A model generated the notes under the pieces. It was not told the origin of the DNA and searched no databases. It saw nothing but the letters and a program-made list of their open reading frames with translations. This document shows, piece by piece, positions 24,422-32,034 of a stretch of DNA of 64,000 nucleotides. How positions within the stretch are numbered: the first letter of the stretch is position 1; each line of letters starts with the position of its first letter. The stretch spans positions 62,715-126,714 of the forward strand of contig NZ_QDFZ01000018.1 in assembly GCF_003347605.1 (NCBI RefSeq), read 5' to 3'. Source of the stretch: Chryseobacterium sp. KLBC 52. Its GTDB lineage: Bacteria; Bacteroidota; Bacteroidia; Flavobacteriales; Weeksellaceae. The position numbers and the translations under genes are program-made.

Positions 24422-25000
24422 TTAAATTAATTTCAGAAATACCTTTTCCAGAATAAGAAAAATATCCTCCGGAATAATGGTCAGTCTGAGTTTTTTATTA
24501 ATTCCTGATATGGCTGTATTCTGCTCAACCAGTGAAGTCCAGAAACGTTCAATTTTGGGAACGGAATTCATGTCTTTCAACTTTTCATCGTCCAGAATAC
24601 CGTTCTGATATAATGAGACAATGATTCCTGAAATAAGTTCTTCCGCATCCTCAAGTTTTTTATTTTCCCTGGCATAAATTTCCATGAGAATACCATAAAT
24701 ACTTTCCATTCCGTTGAATGAGAATCCTCCGAGTATTTCCCTTCTCCCATTCATTATTTTCTCCATTTTTATAGGATTAAAACCTTTTTTAACGGTGGAA
24801 ATCATATTCATAATTTTCAACACCTCAGATTCGTGGCTGGTGTTTCCTTTAGTACGGAAATATTCCAGAACTTCGTTGAGAAATGCATCAAACCTGGCAT
24901 CAAAGTCAAATGATTTTGACAGGTATAAAGCCTGAACCTCATTGAACTGTTCCAGCAATTCTTTGATTTTCTGTACCGTAAAGTGAATAAGTTCCTGCAT
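24422..25000 (-). CDS. Unknown helical protein of the subtilase operon
   Basis: This 192-residue protein appears all-helical (HFTVQKIKELLEQFNEVQAL, DARFDAFLNEVLEYF, EDIFLILEKVFLKLI) with no cysteine cluster, membrane segment or signal peptide. A central GGFSFNGMESIYGILMEIYA segment is its least generic part. I do not recognise a family. Its ATG shares one base with the stop of the preceding gene (TAATG), showing tight coupling, and the subtilase starts 11 bases after its stop. A structural or adaptor role in the complex is possible but unsupported beyond context. Confidence 0.7.
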   Translation of the reverse strand: MQELIHFTVQKIKELLEQFNEVQALYLSKSFDFDARFDAFLNEVLEYFRTKGNTSHESEVLKIMNMISTVKKGFNPIKMEKIMNGRREILGGFSFNGMESIYGILMEIYARENKKLEDAEELISGIIVSLYQNGILDDEKLKDMNSVPKIERFWTSLVEQNTAISGINKKLRLTIIPEDIFLILEKVFLKLI

Positions 25001-25695
25001 TACTCAAAAGTTATCTGTTCTATCTCGTTGCCGTCTTTATCTTTATAGGACACAATCCTGATTCCTTCCTCCTCCATTTCTACATGAAGGTTGATGAATA
25101 GTTTATCTTTATCTTCTGCTGCACTGGTGTTAGGATCTATGTAAATGCTGTTCAGTTTTGCATTCACCAACGTATATTTATTCAAAAGAACCTTTGAAAA
25201 AATTTCTTTCAGTTCATCAGTTTCTTCTTCTGTTCCTTCCTGAGGTCGGAATATTCCGGAATTAAGAAGCTGCATTTTCTTTCTGAGATCCAGTTTAAGA
25301 ACTTCAGTGGCTGGGAGCTGTCCGAATTTCTGATCATTTTTTTCCAGTTTACTGAACAGGGTTTTAAACTCTTCAGTTTGAATCTGCCTTTTATTTATTT
25401 CAGGAATATTAAATTTCTTCTCCTTATTCACCAGACGGATTCTTTCATTTATTTCTGTCACAAACTGATCTTCATTCAGTTTAAAATTATACTTAGAATC
25501 TGAATCTATATCTGTGATTTTGATCGGAATATCCATCTTTACACTGGGCAGCGCATAACGCGGAACCTTGAAATATTTAAGGTATTCATGACGGGCGTAC
25601 TCTTTGGCAATAAGAACCGCATTTTCGTCTGCTTTTTTACGAGCCTGAATTATCTCGTTGTTGAGATAATCCAGGTAATCTGATAGTTTTATCAT
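25000..25695 (-). CDS. Unknown protein of the subtilase operon, partner of the DUF2589-like protein
   Basis: This 231-residue protein starts MIKLSDYLDYLNNEIIQARK, a helical segment, followed by KVPRYALPSVKMDIPIKI, which resembles the beta-rich segments seen in DUF2589-type proteins, and a C-terminal strand-rich part (VNAKLNSIYID, KLFINLHVEMEEEGIRIVSY). No signal peptide or membrane segment. It follows the DUF2589-like gene by 15 bases and overlaps the next gene by one base. I recall this N-terminal type near DUF2589 genes in Bacteroidetes but cannot confirm it. Function unknown. Confidence 0.7.
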   Translation of the reverse strand: MIKLSDYLDYLNNEIIQARKKADENAVLIAKEYARHEYLKYFKVPRYALPSVKMDIPIKITDIDSDSKYNFKLNEDQFVTEINERIRLVNKEKKFNIPEINKRQIQTEEFKTLFSKLEKNDQKFGQLPATEVLKLDLRKKMQLLNSGIFRPQEGTEEETDELKEIFSKVLLNKYTLVNAKLNSIYIDPNTSAAEDKDKLFINLHVEMEEEGIRIVSYKDKDGNEIEQITFE

Positions 25696-25710
25696 CTTTC
25701 GTAAAATCTG

Positions 25711-26598
25711 TTATTGTGAAAGAAGTCCAAGCACTTTCTCAAGCCCTGCAGGCATTTCATCATTGGTGGCACGTACTTTTACCCCAAGAGAATATTCTTT
25801 TTCCACTTTGATTCCTGTACTGGAAGTTCTCTTATAAGATACATCCACTTTAAATTTTACAGGTCCCCATCCACCTGATACTCCGGCATTGATCCCGAAT
25901 TCATCACTTACGTCTTTTGTGTATGTAGAATTAAGCTTAACATTAAAGTCTACTTCACAGGTTTCAATCCTGAAACTCGGAACATTCAGTAGCGCAATAA
26001 AAGGCACTGAAATTTCTACATCATTCGGAATCGTTTTTGGGTTGGTAGCACTTACCGGCTCATCTTCTTTAAAATCCGGGTTCGGAATATTTTTTTTGTA
26101 TTTGAATTCTGCCATTCTCAGTTTTTTAGGACTGGCAGCATTGGCTGGATCTGTAAGTTCGAACCCAACTTCATTGATGAAATTTACGGTGGCAATAGAG
26201 GCATTAGACTGTGCTTTTACACAGGCATCCAACGGTCCGCCAATAATAGTTGCAAAGTCAATACTTCCCAATTCTGCGGCAAAATCTGCGCTGGCTGCAT
26301 CAGAAGTTCTGAAAATTTCTTCATCAGCAGCTATTTTACCTGCAATCATTTTCATAATTTCTGAAGATGCACCGGAGAAAGATTTTTCCCATTTTTCATC
26401 ATAGCTTTTTTTGAATTCGTCTACGATGGCTAATAATTCTTTATTCGTCAATGAACTCAGTTCTGAAGTTTCAACTCCCGATACCTTTTCATAGACTGCC
26501 GGGGTAAGAACTTTTTCTACTCCTGATAAAAGGTCAATTAACTCATTTTTTGTTTTTTTGGCGTGGCTTGCTTCAAGCACCGATTTTAATGTTTCCAT
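25711..26598 (-). CDS. DUF2589-like protein, first gene of the subtilase operon
   Basis: This 295-residue protein has a helical N-terminal extension (about 1-110), then a DUF2589-like region: IDFATIIGGPLDACVKAQSN, a helix, EISVPFIALLNVPSFRIETC, EVDFNVKLNST, then GPVKFKVDVSYKR and the terminal NDEMPAGLEKVLGLL. The conserved order of VP-fIaLLnVPsfrI, strand-rich middle and mPAGLEkvL is the signature I recognise. It has no signal peptide. Function of DUF2589 is not established; as the first gene of a unit with a cytoplasmic subtilase, it may be a scaffold or a protease substrate. A -7-like TAATTTTG box (minus strand, 26634-26627) lies 29 bases upstream. Confidence 0.75.
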   Translation of the reverse strand: METLKSVLEASHAKKTKNELIDLLSGVEKVLTPAVYEKVSGVETSELSSLTNKELLAIVDEFKKSYDEKWEKSFSGASSEIMKMIAGKIAADEEIFRTSDAASADFAAELGSIDFATIIGGPLDACVKAQSNASIATVNFINEVGFELTDPANAASPKKLRMAEFKYKKNIPNPDFKEDEPVSATNPKTIPNDVEISVPFIALLNVPSFRIETCEVDFNVKLNSTYTKDVSDEFGINAGVSGGWGPVKFKVDVSYKRTSSTGIKVEKEYSLGVKVRATNDEMPAGLEKVLGLLSQ

Positions 26599-26701
26599 GT
26601 TTTTTGTTTTGATTAATATTGTGAGACAAAATTATATCACTGACTACCAAAACATTGTAGGGAAACCCCTCTACTTATCCCGGAAAAACACCCTAAAAAT
26701 A

Positions 26702-26737
26702 AAAAGCCTGAACTTACTGTGGTAAGTTCAGGCTTTT
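26702..26737 (-). terminator. Strong hairpin separating the M1 peptidase region from the subtilase operon
   Basis: A perfect 16-bp stem AAAAGCCTGAACTTAC / GTAAGTTCAGGCTTTT with a four-base loop. T tracts follow on the minus strand (and a shorter one on the plus), so it can end minus-strand read-through before the operon at 26598. Confidence 0.9.
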
Positions 26738-26768
26738 GTAATGCATATAGCAAATATTTATTTTATAG

Positions 26769-26932
26769 ACGCAAAGATCATATTAACTATTATTATTCTT
26801 AAGGAAGCTAAGAAAGCAACAAAGTTGCTGATGAAGCTGTATGGATATGCTTACGCTTAGAAAGAATCAATAAAGTTGATTCCATCTTTGCTCCCTTAAA
26901 AATTCAGCATTAAATTTTAATCTTTGCGTTAA
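26769..26932. repeat. ACGCAAAGAT inverted repeat with internal hairpins
   Basis: ACGCAAAGAT (26769-26778) and ATCTTTGCGT (26923-26932) are perfectly inverted. Between them lie two small perfect hairpins, AGCAAC-aaa-GTTGCT (26815-26829) and GAATCAA-(5)-TTGATTC (26864-26882). No open reading frame. Part of the 518-base gap between the subtilase operon and the second M1 peptidase. Confidence 0.65.
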
Positions 26933-26945
26933 ATTTAAAGGTAAT

Positions 26946-27088
26946 TATATACAATTTTACATTAATCTGCTATCTTACTTATTATTATCACTCTGTCATT
27001 CTGAATGTAACGGAGTGAAATGAAAGAATCCAGGTTTTATGTGAGATTCTTCCTTCGTCAGAATGACAATGGCGTAAAATTGTATATA
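26946..27088. repeat. REP-like element, copy 3, nested in a 15-bp perfect inverted repeat
   Basis: The REP-like core is 26994-27069 (TGTCATTCTGAATG ... GAGATTCTTCCTTCGTCAGAA, TGACA). It is enclosed by TATATACAATTTTAC (26946-26960) and its exact reverse complement GTAAAATTGTATATA (27074-27088). The nesting matches copy 2. Confidence 0.8.
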
Positions 27089-27116
27089 GTCGGCAATTTA
27101 AATAGATTCAACGTTT

Positions 27117-29057
27117 CTATGCCGGCGTTTTACTGTTGTTTTCCAGATTAACATCCGGGACAACAGAATCCGGATCCAGTTTTACCTCATCAATTTCCTT
27201 GCTGGAATCTACCTTGAATGTCCATTCAGTATTTCTTTTCCAAACTTCAACAGGAATTTTCATTGTCTGCGCAGTTCCATCTTTGAATTTGATCTGTACA
27301 GTTGTAGGCATTGGCAGCTGGCCAATATTTTCAACCGTAATCTGAACTCCGTTTTTAAAGTTTCCGTTTACATATTGTACGTTCTTAACTGACTGATCAA
27401 TTTTCCATTTATTAAAGAACCATCCTCTCCAGAACCAGTTCAGTTCTTCTCCGGAAACGTTTTCCATTGTATGGAAGAAGTCCCATGGCGTCGGATGTTT
27501 AAATGCCCAACGGTCAATATAGGTTCTGAATGCTTTATCAAATTTTTCAGGGCCCAGAATTGTTTCTCTTAAAACTTCCAATCCTGTTCCCGGCTTATAG
27601 TAAGCCAAAGCTCCGATACTTCTTTCTTTCATATTATCAGGTCCTACCATTACAGGCTCAAGATTATCAGTTAACAAATACGTTCCTGATCGTGCCAGAT
27701 TCGGTTTACGGTAATATTCTCCTTTATTGAAAGCTTCAGTTGAAAGTCCGTTAATGAATGTATTGAATCCTTCATCCATCCAGGCAAATAATCTCTCATT
27801 AGATCCTACGATCATAGGAAACCAGTTGTGTCCGAACTCGTGGTCGGTAACGCCCCAAAGATCTTCCCCTTTGGAATCCATATGGCAGAAAACAATTCCC
27901 GGATATTCCATTCCACCTTCATTCCCTGCAACATTGGTGGCCGCCGGATAGGTATATTCATACCATTTTTTGGAATAATGTTCTATAGCTGCTTTTGTGT
28001 ATTCTGTAGATCTACCCCATGCTTTATCACCGGCACTCTCCGCAGGATAAGCTGAAATAGCCAGAGATTTTTTTCCACTAGGTAAATTGATTTTTGCAGC
28101 ATCTAAAATAAATCCTGCAGAAGATGCCCATGCAAAATCTCTTGTCTGATTAATTTTAAATTTCCAGGTTTTTGTTCCTGAAGTTTTATTTTTACCGATT
28201 TCAGACTCAGGACGGATCATTACCGTTTTATCGCTGTTTCTGGCCTCGTTCCATCTGCTGATTTCTTCTTTGCTGTACACTTCTTTCTCATTCAGAAGTT
28301 CTCCGGATGCCACTACATACTGATTGGCAGGCACTGTAATATTGGCTGTAATATTCCCGTATTCCAAATAAAACTCTGAAGCTCCAAGGTAAGGTAGCGT
28401 ATTCCATCCCATGACATCATCATATACACACATTCTCGGATACCACTGTGCGATAGTAAATATTTTACCGTTTTTAGTATCCTGAATTCCCATTCTGTCT
28501 GACCCATAATCAGGAGAAATAAATGAATATTCAATTTCTATTTTTGCAACTCCACCATTGGCTTTTAATTCCTTTGGAAGATCAATCTGCATTCTCGTAT
28601 CACTAATGGTATATTTTACTTCTTTTTTACCGTCAAGTTTAACTGATTTAATGGTATAGCCACCATTAAACTCTTCTCCATGAGCTCCATTTCGGCTTCC
28701 AGAAAGCGGAACTACCCCATTTCCTCTGGAATCTTTTGCAAACAGGTTCTGATCCAGCTGCAGCCACAGAAAACCTAATTTGTCAGGGCTGTTATTGGTA
28801 TAGGTAATTTCTGCTGTACCTGTAATCTCTTTTTTATCTTCATTCAGACTGACATTCAGATGATAATCTGCTGAATTCTGCCAATAAGCATGTCCCGGCT
28901 GTCCGCTTGCAGAGCGGGTTGCTGTACCTGTCTGCGGATAAAAGAACGGCTTAAATGCTTCTACGTAATCATATTTCGGAGTTTGCTGCGCATAGGCAGA
29001 TCCTGAGAACAGAACCACGGCAAGCGTCGAAACAAGGGTTGGAAGTTTAAAATTCAT
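27117..29057 (-). CDS. Secreted M1-family metallopeptidase (second)
   Basis: This 646-residue protein has a clear signal peptide ending SGSAYAQ. The M1 zinc site is DHEFGHNWFPM followed 18 residues on by the Glu in AWMDEGFNTFI, near residue 405, with the exopeptidase-type segment GGMEYPGIVF before it. The N-terminal beta domain (about 45-260) and the C-terminal region match those of the paralogue at 15473-17338, but this copy keeps the GGMEYP form closer to classical aminopeptidases. It is expected to trim peptides in the periplasm or at the surface. It stands alone, with repeats downstream. Confidence 0.92.
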   Translation of the reverse strand: MNFKLPTLVSTLAVVLFSGSAYAQQTPKYDYVEAFKPFFYPQTGTATRSASGQPGHAYWQNSADYHLNVSLNEDKKEITGTAEITYTNNSPDKLGFLWLQLDQNLFAKDSRGNGVVPLSGSRNGAHGEEFNGGYTIKSVKLDGKKEVKYTISDTRMQIDLPKELKANGGVAKIEIEYSFISPDYGSDRMGIQDTKNGKIFTIAQWYPRMCVYDDVMGWNTLPYLGASEFYLEYGNITANITVPANQYVVASGELLNEKEVYSKEEISRWNEARNSDKTVMIRPESEIGKNKTSGTKTWKFKINQTRDFAWASSAGFILDAAKINLPSGKKSLAISAYPAESAGDKAWGRSTEYTKAAIEHYSKKWYEYTYPAATNVAGNEGGMEYPGIVFCHMDSKGEDLWGVTDHEFGHNWFPMIVGSNERLFAWMDEGFNTFINGLSTEAFNKGEYYRKPNLARSGTYLLTDNLEPVMVGPDNMKERSIGALAYYKPGTGLEVLRETILGPEKFDKAFRTYIDRWAFKHPTPWDFFHTMENVSGEELNWFWRGWFFNKWKIDQSVKNVQYVNGNFKNGVQITVENIGQLPMPTTVQIKFKDGTAQTMKIPVEVWKRNTEWTFKVDSSKEIDEVKLDPDSVVPDVNLENNSKTPA

Positions 29058-29085
29058 TTGAAAAAGTATTATTTAGTGTATAGGT

Positions 29086-29127
29086 AAAAAAAACTCCCGG
29101 ATTTGTTACACATCCGGGAGTTTTTTT
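29086..29127 (-). terminator. Terminator of the SDR gene
   Basis: The stem AAACTCCCGGAT / ATCCGGGAGTTT with flanking A and T runs, immediately downstream of the minus-strand SDR stop. It can work on both strands. Confidence 0.92.
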
Positions 29128-29141
29128 AATATAAGTTTAAT

Positions 29142-30023
29142 TTAATTCGATTTTTTTGCTTTAATCATCGCTTCTAACGCATCCCACATTTCTTTAGGAA
29201 TTGCTTCAAGCATATTGAACTCTCCAGCTCCCTGAAGCCATTCTCCACCATCAATGGTTACCACTTCCCCATTCATATACGCTGAATAATCGGAAACCAG
29301 ATAAGCCGCAAGGTTGGCAAGCTCCTGATGTTCTCCTACTCTTCTCAACGGAACTTTTTTCTTCATATCAAATTTTTCCTGAAGGTCTCCCGGAAGAAGT
29401 CTGTCCCAAGCTCCTTTCGTTGGGAAAGGTCCTGGCGCAATGGCATTGAAACGGATTCCATATTTTGCCCATTCTACCGCTAATGATCTTGTCATCGCCA
29501 GCACTCCGGCTTTTGCACAGGCAGATGGTACTACGTAGGCAGAACCCGTCCATGCATAGGTTGTTACAATATTCAGTACAGTTCCCGGAGTTTTAGAATC
29601 GATCCAGTGTTTTCCTACGGAAAGGGTACAGTTTTTTGTTCCTTTTAAAACAATATCAAGGATAGAGTCAAAAGCAGAGTGAGTCAGTTTTTCGGTGGGA
29701 GAGATAAAGTTTCCGGCAGCATTATTCAATAAAATATCAATCTTTCCGAATTCTTTCAACGTTGCTTCTTTCATCGCTTCCACCTCATCCCAGTTTCTTA
29801 CATCACAAGCTACACAAAGCACTTTACCTCCGGTTTCCTCTTCCAGTTCCTTAGCTGTTCCCTGTAATTTTTCCAGATTTCTGGAAGTAATCACTACTTT
29901 GGCACCCAGTTCAAGAAAGTATTTGGTCATCGCTTTTCCAAGGCCGCTTCCACCTCCTGTTACAATTGCTACTTTATCTTTTAGTGCACCTTCGCGCAGC
30001 ATAGGTTGTGTATATAGACTCAT
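29142..30023 (-). CDS. Short-chain dehydrogenase, 2,4-dienoyl-CoA reductase type
   Basis: This 293-residue Rossmann enzyme has the NADP-binding TGGGSGLGK motif (about 22-30) and the NNAAGNFISP segment. The usual catalytic Tyr of YxxxK is replaced: the active-site segment reads AYVVPSACAKAGV, as in mitochondrial and bacterial 2,4-dienoyl-CoA reductases, where a Tyr further upstream and the Lys do the work. The segments EWAKYGIRFNAIAPGP and DGGEW also match that group. It probably helps beta-oxidise unsaturated fatty acids in the cytoplasm. It lies alone, with terminators on both sides. Confidence 0.85.
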   Translation of the reverse strand: MSLYTQPMLREGALKDKVAIVTGGGSGLGKAMTKYFLELGAKVVITSRNLEKLQGTAKELEEETGGKVLCVACDVRNWDEVEAMKEATLKEFGKIDILLNNAAGNFISPTEKLTHSAFDSILDIVLKGTKNCTLSVGKHWIDSKTPGTVLNIVTTYAWTGSAYVVPSACAKAGVLAMTRSLAVEWAKYGIRFNAIAPGPFPTKGAWDRLLPGDLQEKFDMKKKVPLRRVGEHQELANLAAYLVSDYSAYMNGEVVTIDGGEWLQGAGEFNMLEAIPKEMWDALEAMIKAKKSN

Positions 30024-30144
30024 AAAATATTTTTTCTTAAAAATACTAAATATTGAAATGCAATCCTTTAAAATGGGTTGATAAATAATGCTACAAATAA
30101 TTGTTCCTTATATTATTCTTAAAATAGATCAACTATGTAAAAAG

Positions 30145-30177
30145 AAAATAGCCTGATAACAATTACCAGGCTATTTT
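30145..30177 (-). terminator. Terminator of the DUF1573 gene
   Basis: The arms AAAATAGCCTG and CAGGCTATTTT enclose an 11-base loop; read on the minus strand, a T-rich tract follows. Confidence 0.8.
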
Positions 30178-30198
30178 TTCATTTGTTAAAACAATGTA

Positions 30199-30609
30199 TT
30201 AAGAAGCTACCACTCCTTTGAAAGAAAGTGTCTTAGGAGTTTTGCTGTCACTGGTAGTAACGTTTACCGTCTTCATAAATGGTCCAACTGCCGCCGCATT
30301 ATAGCTGGCTTCCACAAATCCTTTTTTTCCAGGCTGGATAGGTGTTTTTGTATAATCCGCAGTGGTACATCCGCAAGAAGGCGCTACATTCTGGATAATG
30401 ATTGGTTTTGAGCTTGTATTCGTAAACTCAAATCTGATCAATTTCGGTTTTCCCTGAGGAATATTTCCCACATCAATAGATTCTGATTTCCATTTAATAG
30501 CATCTGCAACCATTTTTACAATGGATGGAGCGTCTGTAGTCAATACATTAGCATAAAAAGGAGAGAATGCCAACACGGCCAAAAGAGCTGTAATTTTTAG
30601 TTTTTTCAT
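30199..30609 (-). CDS. DUF1573 secreted protein
   Basis: This 136-residue protein has a signal peptide (LLAVLAFSPFYAN region) and one DUF1573 immunoglobulin-like domain: IDVGNIPQGKPKLIRFEF, TNTSSKPIIIQNVAPSCGCT and IQPGKKGFVEASYN. The Cys-Gly-Cys pair in the PSCGCT motif is a hallmark of the family. DUF1573 proteins are periplasmic or surface-associated in Bacteroidetes; their function is not defined. It is divergent from the second two-component system, and its promoter abuts the GTTAA repeat cluster, so co-regulation is likely. Confidence 0.9.
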   Translation of the reverse strand: MKKLKITALLAVLAFSPFYANVLTTDAPSIVKMVADAIKWKSESIDVGNIPQGKPKLIRFEFTNTSSKPIIIQNVAPSCGCTTADYTKTPIQPGKKGFVEASYNAAAVGPFMKTVNVTTSDSKTPKTLSFKGVVAS

Positions 30610-30656
30610 GAGTATACATTTTAATATTTGAAACTGATTATTTTCTTTCGATATAG

Positions 30657-30683
30657 CAAATGTAAAGCAGACTGTGATTACAA
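30657..30683 (-). promoter_or_regulatory. Promoter of the DUF1573 gene
   Basis: Minus-strand TACATTTG (30664-30657) matches TAnnTTTG exactly, with TTG (30683-30681) 16 bases upstream, next to the GTTAA cluster. Confidence 0.55.
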
Positions 30684-30686
30684 CTT

Positions 30687-30724
30687 GTTAACCGCTGTCT
30701 AACATTTGTTAATGAGTTGTTAAT
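30687..30724. promoter_or_regulatory. Four 10-11-bp-spaced GTTAA-type direct repeats
   Basis: GTTAAC (30687), TCTAAC (30698), GTTAAT (30708) and GTTAAT (30719) are spaced 11, 10 and 11 bases. They lie between the divergent promoters of the DUF1573 gene and the kinase operon; the last repeat reaches the kinase -33 box. The sequence and spacing match those at 19896-20001. Confidence 0.65.
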
Positions 30725-30749
30725 GATAAAAGATAAATAGATATTTTTG
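30717..30749 (+). promoter_or_regulatory. Promoter of the second OmpR-type two-component operon
   Basis: TATTTTTG (30742-30749) matches TAnnTTTG exactly; TTG (30717-30719) lies 22 bases before it. The ATG at 30769 follows about 12 bases after the expected start site. Confidence 0.6.
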
Positions 30750-30768
30750 GATAATATTGTTTCAGGAA

Positions 30769-32022
30769 ATGAAAATAAAAAGGCTCAATATTATCATCAC
30801 ACTGGGGTTCATTGCTATTATCGGAATTTTAATAGCACAATTGATGTGGACGATACAGGCTTATAATCTTGAAGATAAAAAGTTTAACCAAAAGGTCAAT
30901 ATTGCCTTAATGGAAGTTGCAGAAAAGCTCTCCGGAGGAAAAACATTCTATACCGAAAATCCTGTACAGAATATTGCCAATGACTATTATGTGGTGAATA
31001 TCAACAATGAATTTCACCCCGTAGTGCTTGAATATTATCTGAAGACAGAATTTACCCGTTTTCAGATCAATACAGATTATGTGTATGCATTATACAATTG
31101 CCACAGCGATAAAATGATCTATGGAAAATACATGACCTCGCATCAGGAAAGCCCCAGCAATAAGGTGATCAATTTTCCGAAGCATAAAAATCTGATCTAT
31201 TACTTTTCCATCCGCTTCCCGGACAAAACCACTTATCTGATCAGTTCATTGCGATTCTGGTATCTGCTTACATTTGCCCTTATCATTATTCTTTTGGTGT
31301 ATGTATATTCTATTTATACGATCATCCAGCAGAAGAAGTTTTCGGAGTTGCAGCGTGATTTTATCAATAATATGACTCATGAGTTCAAGACTCCTTTATC
31401 CTCCATACTTTTAGCTTCGGAAGCGCTTAATAAACAGGAAATGGTACAGGAAAACTCTAAACTACAGACCTATACTTCCATTATTATCAATCAAAGTCAC
31501 AAGCTCAATAGCCATATCGAGAAAATATTGAATATTGCGAAGAACGATGCGGCCGGGCTTTCATTAAAACCTCAAAAAATTCTGCTTCTTCCTTTTATTC
31601 AGGAAATTGCAGACAATGTGCAGCATAAAAACAAGGACCTCAGCATTGAGATCGATATTGAAAACAGTACTTCCGTAATGGCAGATGAATTTCACTTTAC
31701 CAATATCATTTACAACCTGCTGGATAATTCCATCAAGTATTGTGAAACAAATCCTGTGATCAAAATTTCAGCCTATAAAGATTCAAAAGGCTTATATTTA
31801 AAGTTTAAAGACAACGGAATGGGAATTCCCGCTAAAAATATTCCTCATATTTTTGAAAAATTTTATCGGGTACATACCAAAAGAAGCGAAGAAGTAAATG
31901 GTTTCGGACTGGGATTATTTTATGTAAAAAAAGTCGTTCAACAGCATCACTGGAAAATTTCTGTGGAGAATAATGAGGACAAAGGAATTACTACAACACT
32001 CTTCTTCCCGTTTTCAAATTAA
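30769..32022 (+). CDS. Sensor histidine kinase of an OmpR-type system (second)
   Basis: I start it at the ATG 30769 (MKIKRLNIIITLG, 417 residues), which fits the promoter; a TTG twelve bases upstream is less likely. It has a membrane helix at about 6-28, a periplasmic domain of roughly 125 residues, a second helix at about 160-185, HisKA with H204 in NMTHEFKTPLSSIL, and HATPase_c (NLLDNSIKYCE, DNGMGIP, FEKFYR, GFGLGLFYVKKV). No HAMP domain is visible. It resembles the kinase at 20051 in plan, suggesting an old duplication. The partner regulator starts 12 bases after its stop. Confidence 0.92.
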   Translation: MKIKRLNIIITLGFIAIIGILIAQLMWTIQAYNLEDKKFNQKVNIALMEVAEKLSGGKTFYTENPVQNIANDYYVVNINNEFHPVVLEYYLKTEFTRFQINTDYVYALYNCHSDKMIYGKYMTSHQESPSNKVINFPKHKNLIYYFSIRFPDKTTYLISSLRFWYLLTFALIIILLVYVYSIYTIIQQKKFSELQRDFINNMTHEFKTPLSSILLASEALNKQEMVQENSKLQTYTSIIINQSHKLNSHIEKILNIAKNDAAGLSLKPQKILLLPFIQEIADNVQHKNKDLSIEIDIENSTSVMADEFHFTNIIYNLLDNSIKYCETNPVIKISAYKDSKGLYLKFKDNGMGIPAKNIPHIFEKFYRVHTKRSEEVNGFGLGLFYVKKVVQQHHWKISVENNEDKGITTTLFFPFSN

Positions 32023-32034
32023 TCATGTATAAGT

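Noticed and set aside
29142..30023. SDR with missing YxxxK tyrosine as an inactive enzyme
   Set aside because: 2,4-dienoyl-CoA reductases show the same VPSAxAKAG arrangement, so the change is a family trait.
30699..30712. CTAACATTTGTTAA, almost identical to the proposed paa operator at 4223
   Set aside because: It overlaps the phased GTTAA repeats of the second two-component system, which explain it better; the palindrome there is imperfect and no fatty-acid or aromatic gene follows.
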